This document shows, piece by piece, positions 39,993 through 53,900 of a stretch of DNA of 64,000 nt (positions are counted from its first letter, which is position 1; the number at the start of each line of letters is the position of its first letter). The DNA is from Trichoplax adhaerens. Taxonomy: Eukaryota > Placozoa > Uniplacotomia > Trichoplacea > Trichoplacidae. The stretch spans positions 4,448,336 through 4,512,335 of the forward strand of contig NW_002060948.1 of the NCBI RefSeq assembly GCF_000150275.1, read 5' to 3'. The translations under genes were made by a program, and so were the position numbers. The notes under the pieces are model-generated. The model saw only the letters and a list, made by a program, of their open reading frames with translations. It made no database searches and had not been told where the DNA came from.

Positions 39993-41143
39993 TGAAATGG
40001 TAATTATTGTGTTATAAGAAAGCTCATAATATAAGTGTCCGTTGCGTAAAAATATCAGTTATTACTGTTCCTACAGAAAATTAGACTGGGTATCAGATAG
40101 TCGTTCGCTCAATGTGTATAATACTGTAGTATGTCAATACTCTATCAGTTAGAAAGTATAAGGATATCGTTTATTTTCTATTATTACCAAAAACTGATTG
40201 TAGCTTATCTCGATATTTTTGATTGGTATAGTGAGAATTTATCACACCACATGCATCGAAGGCAAAATCATGGCAATACGAGCATATATTGGTCTTCCAT
40301 TACTATATAGAAACGTGCTTTAGTTGAAGTAATTACGGCTAAGATAAAATTGCATCGTAACAATTATATATTAAGCATAACTTCGTTTGCCCGTTGGATC
40401 AAGTTGAACTTTTACAAATATCTAGATTTTATGATAGCATCCATAACCAAGGCTATAACCCAGTTAAGTAAGTTTAAGCGTAGTACTTTTTATTTCATGA
40501 TAATGTAACTAAAATACGCATTGGAGGTCATACGAAGGAAAATGTTGAACAAATATCTTGGCGAAATCGAAAATGATTGATTAAATAGTTACTTCGAAAT
40601 TTGTATCAACCATCTCTGATTACTCATAATTTTTATGGCGCTAATTTAGGCATATATCAAAGAGTTCTCTAGGTTGAAACTATTACCATAACTAGTTGGC
40701 TGTCTTAAATTTCAGTTCGATATTACGACACTTACGATATGCTACAGGTTAAATCTCAGATAGCAAGGATATTGTAAATTGCAAATACTTGAATAAAATT
40801 TAGTCCTATAATCACATGTTTGTGTGAGGACAGCGTATCGTACAGAAGTTCAATACCAATATAAAGATAAATTTTCGAAAAACTTTGCAATGTCAAGTGT
40901 CCTACACCAATGGTATGGTTAATACGGTTATTCATTAAGCAAGTTTGGCAACTAGTCTGCAAAACTGTATCTTAAGAACGTAGGAAGTTAAAGTGGTTAA
41001 TACTTAAAAGCAATGATTAGTACAAAATCGTAAGGATTGAATACTAATAGTTGCATCACTTGCAAATAAATCTAATCATCAATGACAGTTTGTTAATAAA
41101 GTCTAGGGCAGAAATCAGTTTCATAATTCTAACTCAAAATAGA
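39993..41143. other. Convergent 3' spacer
   Basis: 1.15 kb of AT-rich DNA between the unidentified gene and the nucleolin-like gene, without coding signal or dense repeat. Confidence 0.55.
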
Positions 41144-44100
41144 TTAATCAAAAGAGATTTTAGTTCCTCGAAATTCCTGAATAGATCCTTTTTTTGAAGC
41201 TGGAGGACCAGACCCTCTAGGCCTTGAGAATCCTGTTACAGTTAGAAATGTTGACTTACGTATATTGTATAAGATAATTTACCTTTTAAAAACGAAATAT
41301 ACATTTAAAAAGTTTTTAAACGAACCTCGCTGTCCGCCTCCACCACGTTGCTGTCCAAAGGATCTATTAAATCCACGTCGTGGTCGACCACCTCCCCCAC
41401 CTGGGGAAAAATTCGATCTTTGTCCGGCAAAATCTAGGAATATATTTCGTCCATCTATACTTTTGTTCTGCATATTTTTTAGAGCTTTCGAGGTGGCTTC
41501 GGAGTCATAAAAATCTATATGCGCAAAACTAGATCGGGTAGAAACAACAATTAATTTTCAAAGCGTTTCTTTCATGTAAAATTAACAATATTATAAAATT
41601 CCTGATGACTACAAAACTCACCCACGTGGTTTACCAGTTTCTCTGTCTGTTGCTATTCTAACATTTTTGCAATCTTTAAATAGCTTCTGTAGTGTTTCTT
41701 CGGTAGTATTATAAGATAAATTTTTTACAAATAGGCAGGTAGACGGTTCACTGTTGCCACCACCGCCTCCTCTACCTCCGCTCGATGGATTTGAGAAACT
41801 ACGGCGTTGTTGAGATGGTGTAGTTGGCTTTGCGTTAGCATCATTTATTCTTAGATTTCTTCCATCCAACTCAGATCCATCTAATTTGATAGCATTTTGA
41901 GCATCCGCTACAGTCTCAAAATCGGCATAGCCAAATCTATAAGTAACAGTGAATGTTATCAGTACCTGCCAAAATCATTTCCAATTGAAGGTGAACCTTT
42001 CATCCCAATTTAAAGGCATGAATCTATGATAAGATAAATAATAGTAATTGTAATTCATTTTTACCCTTTCGAATCCCCAGTATTTCTATCGGTAATAATT
42101 CTAACGGAAGCAGGCTCCAAACCGTTACTTGTAAAAAAATTAGTTAAACTGTCTGTATCGGTATCATAAGATATTTTACCAATGAATACAGTTTTTCCGC
42201 CTAAATACATATAAAGAAGGTATTAAACAGTTATCAAGTGCCGAATGAATACAACAATATGATGGCAGGACTGCTCATGATATTGATGTTAGCGCGTGAA
42301 AATAACCTTCTTCTTCTTCTTCTTCTTTCGAACGCTTGAAGCTCGGAGTAGCATCATTAAATTCTGATTTTCGCTTTTTGGAACCAGAATTATTACCCTT
42401 GTCAGCTACTTTTTTACCATTTTCTTTCTCGTTCGTTTGTTCGTTGGAATCTGATTCTGAATCTTCACTATCACTAGAGTCATCGCTGGCGTCTGCTTGG
42501 ATTTTAGCCTCTTTGCTCTTTACCTCTGCATCACTATCATCTGAATCATCGTCTGAACTGTCATCATTATTAGATTCATCAGAGTCTTCACTTTCACTGT
42601 CAGAATCATCGTCACTTTCTTTAGACTTTTCTACAGGGGTATCTTTCGTTGTTGATTCCTCTTCGCTATCGTCTTCGGAATCATCACTGTCTTCTATGTT
42701 AGAAATAGTCATTAATAAATTAATAAATCAGTTACGACACCATGTAAGAATCTATAACCAAATAGCTGACCTTCACTCTCGTCATCACTGCTGGCATCCT
42801 CACCAACAGGTTGAACATTTGAGTCTGATTCATCGCTACTGTCGTCATCATCATCGCTTGTGCTACTGCTTTTATCGGCTTTTACCTTCGTAGCTACCTT
42901 GCTTATTTCCTTGCTACTATCTTCACTCTCGCTATCTGAATCTTCGCTCGACGATTCAGAATCTGTTTCGAAAAATATTAAATTCTGTTAGTTCTATCCC
43001 ACTCAAGGCAAAGTTGAAGGGGCGTAACGTAAAGGATAATCCTATATATTATTGCGAGATAGTTACCGCTATCGACTTGCATTTTTTCAGCGGCCTCCTC
43101 TTCAGAAGAATCTAAGAGAATGGATACATAGTTTGATGATTAGTACCGTAAATATGAGCATTAATTATGAAACAGGCATACAGTACTGTGCATGTTAAAA
43201 CGATGTCAAATTAAGTAATGTCCAAGAATTTCTATTCGATGCAGGCCGAGGCACCTACCGGAGTTATCGCTGTCAGAAGTATCCGCTACAGGAGTCGGAT
43301 CAGTAACTTCTTCGACGCTCGAGCTATCTTCTGAGGACTAAAATATTGCAAATAATTACTTTAATCTTGCGTAGACGAAGAATTGGCATTAGCCACAAAT
43401 AATGCATTAATTTTTAGAAAGTTTTCAGCAACAATGGGGTACATACATCATCGCTGTCGCTGTCCGAGGGAGTAGGAGGGGCCGTTACTTTTGAGCGTTT
43501 ATTTGCCTTTTTGGGATTACTGGGAAGTGGTACGCAATCATTAATAGGTTGATAAAACTTACACTTTAATTATAAAGAATCTTGCCACTGTACCCATATA
43601 CTTATGTACACTATACTGTAGTTTAATAACCCGTTACAATACTACTGGCTCCTGACCATCATACACATAACAATTTTAATTCGTCGGATAAGCTAACCTT
43701 TTCTTTTCAGGTATTTTAGCAACCTAAAAGCAAATAAAGCGACACGAAAGAAAATTTAGAATTTTTTAGAATTTGTAAATCAATATACAGCGTAAATTTC
43801 TACAAAGAATTATTACCTTAGCTGGCTTGACGGCGGGATTAGAATGCTTCTCGGATTCCTTTCTCTTAGTTTTCTTTACATCCGCTTGTTTCGTTTTCTC
43901 AGCAGCCTAAATTTACAAAATGTCAGCTCAAATTTTAGGCCGATAGCATACTTTGAACATGTATTGAATTCCTTGATGTAACTTCAATGTAGGGTACAGT
44001 AATACTAATAAACGGCGCTCCAGTAGACCGTCAAAATACATTTACCGTGAGTTATCGAGTACTAATAGACTTATTATGTAAATCTTTTTTAACTGTGTAG

Positions 44101-44268
44101 TCTGTAGTACTTGCAGTAAAATGATTTTGTAGCTTTGAAAATCCCGTAATATGCAACACAGTGTGAGCTAGGACAGCCTACAAGTATACTACTGTAATCG
44201 ATTACCGCACATACCTTGCCTTTCTTGACGGCTGCCGTTTCACGTTTCTTCGTTTTGTCACTTCCCAT
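41144..44268 (-). CDS. NCL: Nucleolin-like protein: acidic Ser-rich region, two RRMs, RGG tail
   Basis: Probable nucleolar RNA-binding protein in rRNA biogenesis. Twelve exons join in phase to 562 aa: 44215-44268, 43817-43906, 43698-43723, 43447-43519, 43259-43337, 43067-43111, 42771-42962, 42307-42693, 42065-42200, 41622-41936, 41326-41528 and 41144-41232. The start MGSDKTKKRE was preferred; an in-frame ATG 13 codons upstream (44305-44307) is possible. A Lys-rich N-terminus is followed by about 270 residues dominated by Ser, Asp and Glu, then a basic nuclear signal (GSKKRK). RRM1 has KTVFIGKISYDT (RNP2) and GFGYADF (RNP1). RRM2 has CLFVKNLSYNT and FAHIDFYD. The tail is RGG-like (GGGGGRPRRG, QQRGGGGQRG). 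Vertebrate nucleolin has four RRMs and yeast Nsr1 two, so this layout resembles the yeast form. It is divergent from PLEKHM2. Confidence 0.86.
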
Positions 44269-45689
44269 ACTGTACAACTTTTTGCTCCAATTTTCAAATC
44301 TAGTCATTTTTACAGCAATAATAGCACGCTTAGAATGTAGCCATTACAAGAACGGAAGCGATAAATACGATGCATAATACGCATTATACTGTAATTAGTT
44401 AACATCGGCAACATCATAGCTAAAGACACTTGTCCGTATTACAGTACAGTACATTATATTATATTACAATCGTTGCAACACTAGCTTGCATGCCAACATT
44501 GGAAAATGAATCCAGTTGCAAAGTACTTTGCATTGTGGGCATGCAATGGAGTAAAAATTGGAACGTTTGCAACACAAAATCTTGATCCAGTGAGTCGTAT
44601 TACAGTAAATGACGAGAGTCAATAGAGTTGCCTGTAGAGTTTAGAGGAGGATTGATTGATAGTTTCGTAGCGAGCGAGGTTTGTGCTAGAAAAGGTTCAC
44701 CAGCGAGCTCAGTTACGCTCGTCTATTTAGTCATAGCTCAAGCCGGAATTACCAGTCGACAACACATTGATGAAAAGTTTTTCAACTATCATGAATGTAT
44801 CACTTCTAAGTAGTGCACAATCTATTCACAGTTTGCAGTAGACTAAATCATTATCGTTTATACGGTCTGGTTATCAGTAGATCGCATGGAGATGCCAACG
44901 ATAAAACCATAGTTACCCGCTAGCAACCCACACTCATCGACCTACTCGAAGTAATTGTACTGCAAGTTACTCAATGCATTGCTAATTTCGAATGTACTAA
45001 GTAGCGTAAGCTGACATGGAAGGAATATCATTTTCATTTATTTGAATGACTGAAAATAAACCCATTGATCGCTGTCTTCTATGTCTATTGAATGCAGATA
45101 GATCTCTTCTAACTAGTACAGAGCACATGATAAGATTGAATTGATAGTAATGAACATGATCTATTAGAGCATGCTGTCTCAAGACGAGCAACTTGCTCCA
45201 ACTCATGGCATCAGCGTGCGTTGTATGTCAGGTTGCAATTTCCACATAGAATAAGCCAAAAATGGAATCAAATCTGTGCAATCAATTACTAACATCGTAT
45301 AGCTTGATCATTACTATCCAATGCTATTGGCTCACGAGACAAATTAGCAGAAAGAAGTCATCAAAACACATGCACCTACCGTAGAATGGTTGTCCAAGCT
45401 GGCGGTGTCACCTGTAGCAACTTGTGGTGCAAGAAATGACAAGCTTTCCCTTTAGTTTAGAGCACAGTCTACAGTAGTGCTGACAGGCTAGTGCACCAAG
45501 CTCGAGACCTAGTCGATACACAAGCCAACGTGGAGAATGTGAAAGCTCTGCCCTTGGATTTGATACCCCCAAATTTTGAAAAATTCTTCCAGCCACATGG
45601 ATCTCGGAGGCTTGGACGTCATTTGTCGAATCTCCAGTAAAGTACACTACAAATTACTGTAGTTTCCTCTACTGTATGAATCACTTGAG

Positions 45690-46060
45690 TGTACAGCACA
45701 GTACCCTGGATTACAGTACTCCATGCTGTACTGTAAAAGAAGTACTGTACACGATACAGTACTTTACAGTACGGTACCCTGGATTACAGTACGTACAGTA
45801 CTGTACAGTACAGTACGTACTGTACTGTACTCCATGCTGCATTGCGCAATGTACATACTGTACAGTACAGTACAGCGTGAGCCATACTGTACACTGTGAT
45901 GTACTGTAGTATTGAATCTGATGTTGATGATTGACGCAGTGATGACGTAGTCCTGTACTGTACTGTACTGTACTGTACAGTACGGCTTGACCATTTCATG
46001 CCTTGTACTGTACAGTGTACAGTACAAGGCACAGTATGACTCAGTGTACAGTACAGTACA
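45690..46060. repeat. Large palindromic GTACTGTAC array (5' of PLEKHM2 and nucleolin)
   Basis: About 370 bp of GTACTGTAC/GTACAGTAC words with unique inserts. Larger units recur inside: CAGTACCCTGGATTACAGTAC near 45709 and its close copy near 45774, and TACTCCATGCTG near 45718 and 45828. This indicates tandem amplification of composite units, as in the VPS15 arrays. Confidence 0.9.
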
Positions 46061-46369
46061 GAGCTGTACGGAGTTACCAGAAATCATTCGCGCAGCATGG
46101 CGTGAGGGTTTGGCCATGCCGTGGACTACGAGCAGCTTTTCTGCTGGCTTGGCCAAGTATCAATGCCGAATGCATCATTATCGAAAAACGCACATGTTAC
46201 CGGCAACGACTACAAAAGAGAAAGAGAGAGACAAGAAACGATCATTCACTATACTAATTCCCAATTAATAATATGCAGTCTACCATTGGCATCCCAATTA
46301 GCTGCAAGCTTGCAATTATGCCGTTAAGTTGAGTTAAGTTTATGCGATACGGTTTCATCGACACCGTAG

Positions 46370-47432
46370 ATAGTACAGTACAGTATAGTACTGTACTGGA
46401 GAAGGACCTGCAACATGATCAGCTACCTCTAGATACCATATTATTTTGTACTGAAAAGCGGCTTCCCGTCCCATCTCTCTTTTCGTTTTAGCAGCCGCTG
46501 ATACCGGCAAGAGGCAAAAGCCAAAAATGATTAGTATGTACATGTTCACGTGTAAAGCACTATTGGCACTTGATAATGATGGCTAGAAATTCGTATATTC
46601 AGTTAGTGGGCATTAAACATTTTGTACGAAAAAGTATAGTACAGTACTGCACAGTGTACTGTACAGTCTACACTACATTTTAGAATTTGGGCGATAATAC
46701 TCGGCTATTCGAGTTGTCTGTAGATATTTTGCGTGAATAGATTGACACGTTTTGTGTAGAATAGCTCAGCCCGGCTACGCTGGGTTTACACTGGCTGGTA
46801 TAATATAATATAATAATAATAATTTTATTATTAATCACGTGTATCGCGTCTCCATCAATTTAAATTGTGTACTGTAATCTTATTCGATTGATGACAGACA
46901 ACAATCACAGTGTACGCTGCTGTCTCTCATGGAATTACTCAGTACAGTACAGTATATATACCACAACACTGGTACATACTGTACACGTCGTACTCATTGC
47001 ATGATGGCTGCTTAAAGCGTTAAAGCGCAAACGGTGAAATTGCCAGCTTGAATCAGTACGAAAATAAAGTTTTAAATTTACTCCTTTCTTATACGTAGAC
47101 TGTACTGGGATCATATCGGATCTACGGCGCAAATACATTACCATATATGATCCCTATACTGTTCTATAGTGCTATTGTGGAAAATCTGAGATCTCTGCAA
47201 TGGAGTTGAATTGCAACTGAATTTCAGTTACACGTTATACCATGGTTTCTCTTCTTCCTTGAGTAGTCCTGCTTCTGCAGCTTAATTCAATTTCAATTCT
47301 GACTGAATAATTAATTTATAATGAATTAATTACCACTCATATACAGTACAAGGATAATAAGGTGATTAATAATTAATATTGATGTACAGTACAGTACAGT
47401 AGATGTGATGGTTAAAATATACAGTACTGTAG
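46370..47432. repeat. Scattered small GTACTGTAC blocks
   Basis: Short blocks at 46370-46398 (AGTACAGTACAGTATAGTAC), 46637-46668, 46941-46985 and 47384-47432. They approach to within 0.5 kb of the PLEKHM2 start. Confidence 0.8.
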
Positions 47433-47907
47433 ATTACATAATCTAGAATTATTGCTCGAACATCGGAAAAAGAAAGTATAGTAGAGTAATTGGGATATGC
47501 GGTGCACTAGCAGAACTCAGAAGTAACAAAACAAGAGGATAGCGACTGCAGAACACTAGGCGAGTTACAAGTCATTATTACCGTAGTGTTCTATGCACTC
47601 AGCGTTAAGTGTACAGTATACTAAATCCTCTTAGGGTCTCTGGTGGACATTATACAGTACAACGTGCACTAAACAGTAAACACCGATATAGGACATTCGT
47701 CCACTCTTATAAAACTCCATCCTACAGCCAGTTTTCCAACAAAAATAATTCGCTAAATCTATAGGAAAACCATAATTATACTACGTTGACTAAATTGATT
47801 CAACGTAAATGCTTGTAGACGGCTAAGAGGTCAATTGGATCCCATGTTTCTTGTTGATTTGTGACCGTGTGATTGTGCCCTACGTGCGTGAATGTGAACA
47901 GGACGCC

Positions 47908-50900
47908 ATGGCTGAATATGATGATACCAAAGTGAAGGACAACATGGTAGTGGCGATCTCTGGCGCAATCAAGAGCGTAAGGGCAGTCCATTTTGACTTG
48001 ATGCTCAACAGTGTATCATTAAATCAGCACATAATATAATATTGCTCTATACTGAATAGTGCTGGCAGTAACATCAATATTTTCGATGAAGGCTATTTTC
48101 ATGACGATGAGTTAATAACTTCGGTAACAAGAGTACAGTATTGTTATTTCGAATATATATCGACACGTTGAGTTTCAAGTCTTTAATACGAGTATTGGTG
48201 AATCCACTTCACCGAATCTTTTAACTTACCATACAGCCACTGCTCATGGCTATGATAGTCTACTAGTTAAATATACAAGCATGATTTACTCTGAAGCAAT
48301 AAAACAGTGTGTTTGGCCTGATTAATGAATTAACTACTAAACTGCTTTTACCCCAGTAAAGTAGGTGTTTGTTTTCATCTGTCGCACGGAATAATATGAA
48401 TGCAAAGTTGTCATTAGCCATTTGTTATAGCACAAAATATTCGTTAATACTACTCTTCCAATATGTATTATAGCTGCAGCTGTATTCCATTTCATCCAAA
48501 GATCGCTCAAAAGATACACCAAAGGTTATTTCAAACAACAATTTGCAACTCCATGATCTCTGTATACAGTTGGATCGAGCTTTTTGTCATGGGTATGTTT
48601 TACTTGCACAACTCTTCACTGGACACCAATATTTGTATTGTAGATACTGTACTTGATTCAACATTCTGTCCATAGAGATACGGTTAAAGTCAATTGAACC
48701 ATAGTGAATTTATTTTCTTGCCCGTCTTTGAACGATACGATACTGTTATCGATCCACTTATTATCATCGAACAATAAATAAATTTAGCAGGGATAATTGT
48801 AAATGGAATCGTTTAATTACAGTCTTTGATTAATTATTCTAATCGCAGTACGTAGAATTGAGCAGAGTTGTACCGAGCAAAATAACCATTAATACCACCA
48901 CTGCATTCTATTTTATCATTTAAAAGATTGTCTTGTCTTACCTCAGTTGTCGGGCATGTTCCAGTGTAGTCGATAGTCGACATAGGGGTAAATAGCAGTT
49001 TTCGCAAAAACTATAAAAAATCAATAAGAGTTCATTAATCGATAAGGATAAGGCAAACGATTCTTTATGCAAGTATAGCAAGTTGAGAAACTTTATTTAG
49101 CATTATATGCACTTCTAGATAACCTCATAATTTAGGAATACGTATCTTACATTGTCTTGCATTATAAGTTTACGTGCTGGTAAAAACGGATTTTGGAAGT
49201 ATCTTCACGGAGTTATTCCTAAGAAAACAGTGCAAGAAATTGAAGGATTAGCAAATGTTTCAAGTGACATCGGCAAGGGTAGGATGAAAATCAGTTGACC
49301 ATGTTTAAAATTGCCTTTTACGCTATTATTATTCGATACGATACAATATTCAAATATCAATTATTCGTAAAGGTCGTGCGTGGCTCCACTTGATACTAGC
49401 AGAAAGCAGCCTAGAAAGTTATTTACGTTTGTTTGCCAAACAGAACGATATACACAAAAGAAAACATTATCATAGGTAAGCTAACTGTTGTAGCAGCTCT
49501 AATGCAACACTAATATACATTTGTATCATACTTAGTAATACCTTAGGTTTCCAGAATTTCTAAATTAAGAAATAAATCATCTGCTTATACACATCTCTGG
49601 ATTTAATTTGAGAATATTACAGTTTTTAGAAACCAATTAAAACAAATTTTTTATCATTTACAGATATGCACTGTTATGTGACATTGAGGTATTATCAACG
49701 CTAGAAGTCTTACTGATAATGATTACACAATTTTATTGAAATTGCATTGTAACTGTAACTAGCCTTTAATATATATTGGTATTATTACATGGTTGCATGA
49801 TAAATAATCCTTCTCACTAATTTGTTGTGCAGAGAATGCAGCTACTAGAGACAGTAGCATCTGGTTTAGATGCTATCCAGTTTGTTCTCGATATGGTAGG
49901 TTACGCATTTTATTTCGTAAATTTATCTAAAGCAATCAAACAAGAGTATTTCATGTTTACCTGTAACCGGTCTATTTAGAAGATTACCTTGTTAAAATTG
50001 TAATATGCGAGCGGTTCTAGTAGGTAAAAGTTTATCTTGCATTGACAGTGGGCGGAATTTTTATTCTTTTAGGACGTCCCTTACATGGATTCTGTTGATT
50101 ATTCTACCCCTTTTGTATCGGGAAATGTTAATAACGACGATAAGCTTTCTAATACACCTGGTTTTGCAAAAAAGAAAGTATTAACCAGTATGGGCTACGT
50201 TGACTGCGTTGTCAAGTCAAGTGAAAGCAAGTCGGCTGGTAAATATGAATTGCTGTTGCATAGTACTGCGAATTTGCTTTAAAGTAGCATAGTAGTGGAC
50301 GATAGAATAACAGTAGGCAGTTGATTGCTTTTCGAAAATACTTACTGAATATCTCAAAAGATAAGCAATGAATAGCTTCAGCAAGGCATTTATTCATCAT
50401 TAGCTTACAGTTATAAGATTTGATAAGAATCAGTAAGTCTTTCAATTGAGAGTGAGTGATTTGTTACGGATTTTGAATTTAATAAGCTTCATATATCAAT
50501 GTGTTATGCGTAAAAGCACTGATCGTTGTATAAATACACGTACTGGTATTCATTGCCTAGGTTTGTAATATTAACGTTGACGATTAATTGAATGTACTGC
50601 ATAATAGTAATGTCTCCAGCCAATGATAACATATCGCCTAATGCAGAAGTTAAAAAAGATAAAACCGCTCCAGAAAAGTTGCCCCAAAAAGAACATCCGC
50701 GGCTAAGTTCTGCTCCTATTCCTCCAATGCTGCAAGCGTCTATAACATCTTCTGAACATATGGCTGACACTGTTGTTAGTCGTAATCGAAAAAAGAAAAA
50801 AAATAAATCATCTAAAGGCACTAGCCAAAGTAGTCACGACAAGTCGGCTAAATCGCATGGTGATGTTATCACAGATGACAAAATTCCCACTGATGTGCTG

Positions 50901-53900
50901 GATGATAAATATCTTAGCACTGAAGAAAATAAGAATGATTTCCACGCAAAAGAAGCACCTATGGATCCAGTAGATAGTACATCTGTGACGTCGAAAGGCG
51001 AACTAATTACAAAGCCTTCGGAGCTACTCCAAACTGAGTAGGATGTTATAACTATAGGATTTATTTCTGATGTTTGTGATTGACTTAATGTATTTTTATT
51101 ATTTTCGTACCTATTAAAAGGAGCGACTTGCAGATTGTAACAGATGATAATGAAATTAGATCTGCTGAAGAAATAATCACTATCGGGTTTGACAACCATG
51201 AAGAGATATTAGCAGATACAGTTATGGAGTTACCAGATAATGAGTAAGTCTGTTGCAATTTATGTTTTTTTATTTTTTGTGCGCGATGTTTTGATGTTAA
51301 TTAGTGGTTTTTGTTGGTTAAATATCTAGAACACCCAAAATGACTAATCAAACTGTCGAAAATTGTCAATTTCTTAATGATAGTACAAATGCTGAAACAT
51401 TGAAATCCAATGATACAATTGGGTTTCATGTTGAATCAGAAATGGACATGAAACGTAGCGAACAGCTAACTGTAACCACGGATGCCTTAAATCCTATAGA
51501 TAATAGTGAAACCCCTCCTAAGAATAATAAATTATCGGATTTGCTGCAATCTCAGGATGTTCTGGTGGAGACTTCATTGCAAAATAGACATTCCACGTTG
51601 CCCAACGATGAAGTTAATGAATTATCAGTCGTAGAAGACCATATTATTACTGAAACCGAAGCTAAGCCTGACATAGAAAGTCCTAACAGTGACAAGGAAG
51701 TTGATAATTATAGTACACATAATAATGACTTTGGTAATGCAGCAGCAACGAGCACTGATGGTAGTAGCATTGATAAGGATAATGAGAAAACCAGAAGTCA
51801 TTCTTTATCAGCTAGTGAAAATATACCTGAAAACATCTTGGCTTTCGATTTCGAAATAAAGTGTGTAAATCGTATCATTATCTGATTAGATTATTAATCC
51901 TGTAGTGCTGAATTGATTTGATCGATAGATAATTTTTTTATGTTTATTTTAGCATTACCCCTAGTATTGAACTAGAATTAACGTTAAATACGATTGATGA
52001 CGAAATCGAAAGTCTCTGTAAGGTATGATTGGATGTGTTTCGCTGTATTGTGTGTTGTTCAATTCAATTAGTAACGTTTTAACCGTATGTAGATGTACAA
52101 GGTACCGTATTTCGAAAATACCATGTTCGTAAATTTTCAGTACCTGTTGCTGACCGATGCAACAATTTACATGCTTTATCAAGGTATAATGCGATTTTTA
52201 AGACTAATAAGCTAAAGCTGTATTAATTTATATACTGTTATAAATTTAATGTAAGACAATTGATAAAATTTTTTATGTATCAATTAGTGAGTTATATTCC
52301 ATTCTATTTATTACAGATTCAGGCAGTTATATGAAGAAGTTGTCCTTCGAACTTGATGCTATTGACCATTTTGTGGTAAAGATTAAATTAATGTTGTTTC
52401 CAACGTGATCTTTTTATCCATCATAAATTTATATGAATATTGAGAAAGTACGAATTGTAGTATGGCAGGATAGCTAAAAATTAATAATTATGAATATCTA
52501 TTACTGGAAGATTGGAATCGATTGGCAACTTTTAGGAATAGCAATCAAATCAGCAAACTACAACAAACTAAATATCTATACACTCTGTGAATTGCATGGG
52601 AGGTAGATATTTTTTATTGCTGTTATGAATATTCGATTTTTGTAAGATAGTAGTAAATCTAGTCGTAAAAGTATTGAACTTTGATATTGTAGCTAAAAGT
52701 TAAATTTTATATTCCAACTATTGGGCTTTAACTACAATTAAGAGCTATAATTGGTGAATTAAAGAAAATTTTATCTTGCCGGGGTTTGGAACCTTTGATA
52801 ATTTATGATAAAATAACAGAACTGGATAAGTGGATAGATACTATTGAAGAAAAAGTGGTAATATGTGATGCATGTAATAATTACTAAATAAGCATATAAA
52901 ATATTTTTCAAATGAGTACACATTTTCTTGTTATTTTGCAGTATATACACTTACCGATATTGTTATTGATATTTTATATAACAGGTTAAAGATAACTCTG
53001 CGCTTAAATACATCCAGTTTTGCTGTGCTTCTAACGTCGCTTCACGAATGAAACCGCGAAAGTCAACAGTGACACATAGTTAGTGCTTACGTTAATGGAT
53101 TTATTTGGATTTCGAATAGACACACACATACAGTAGCCTCAAACAATGTAGGGAATCATTAAATAAATTTTTATTGATAACAAATTGTACATTTCACAAC
53201 TTAGACGGGTGGCTTGAATATTATAAACCACAAGGTTACTTTGGAAGGGGCCAAAACTGGTTAAAACAGTATTTTTGCATTCAGTTAGTATTTATCGTAG
53301 ATAGAAGCAGTAATATCGGCAAAGCTTATTCACTGTATATTACTGCGAAAAGTAGTATTTTTATATTCAATTAGTATTAATGTTATCCTGCTTTTATATC
53401 TTTGTATTTTTATTTAGAGATGGAAAATTATACCATTGGTTAGCAAAGGTATCAAACCTATCACTGTAGTAAATTTTGACTGCCAAGTTGCCTATTTTTT
53501 AAATTCATATATCGTTATCTTTAGGGTGATAGACATCCGAAAGCTATTCTTGATTTAAAGTTAGTGCAAGTCGTAATAGCTTCTTATAAATATAATCAAT
53601 AAATCTAACAGGTGTATAATGTATAATTGTCTTCTGAATGAATTTGCACTATTATAATTTCATTGTGCAGGGAATGTGCAGAGTGCAATTTGATACCAGA
53701 TAGCGAAAAGCCATTTGCTTTTAAGGTGTGTAAATTGATAATAAAATTTCTGAAATGCTGAGGACTTATGTAATTTATATAGATGTTTAAATTTTAACTG
53801 TAGCATTCTTATTTCTTACTATATCGCCGGCGTCTGATTATATTTTATTTATTACTAAAAGATTAAAATGAAAGATGGCAGCACTTCGTTCGCTCTTGCA

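Larger units (their letters stand above)
44309..47907. promoter_or_regulatory. Bidirectional 5' spacer of the nucleolin-like and PLEKHM2-like genes
   Basis: 3.6 kb between divergent start codons. It holds the third large set of GTACTGTAC arrays: a main block at 45690-46060 and smaller blocks at 44440-44455, 46370-46398, 46637-46668, 46941-46985 and 47384-47432. Between blocks I see no gene; Tyr/Cys/Thr/Val-rich open frames near 45.7-46.3 kb are repeat translations. A TAATAATAAT-type AT-rich stretch lies at 46798-46830. Confidence 0.6.

Noticed and set aside
42336-42893. 185-codon open frame on the + strand, rich in Leu and Ser
   Set aside because: It is the antisense shadow of the Ser/Asp/Glu-rich exon of the nucleolin-like gene; low-complexity codons make the opposite strand open.
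45676-46268. Open frames up to 130 codons in the array near PLEKHM2
   Set aside because: Repeat-derived, with the same Tyr/Cys/Thr/Val bias and overlapping on both strands.
50834-51199. 121-codon open frame on the - strand
   Set aside because: Antisense to the PLEKHM2 linker exons, which join in phase on the + strand.
52603-52742. Apparent in-frame stop in the PLEKHM2-like gene
   Set aside because: Skipping the segment as a 140-bp intron (acceptor AATTAAG) restores phase exactly, so no gene damage is needed.
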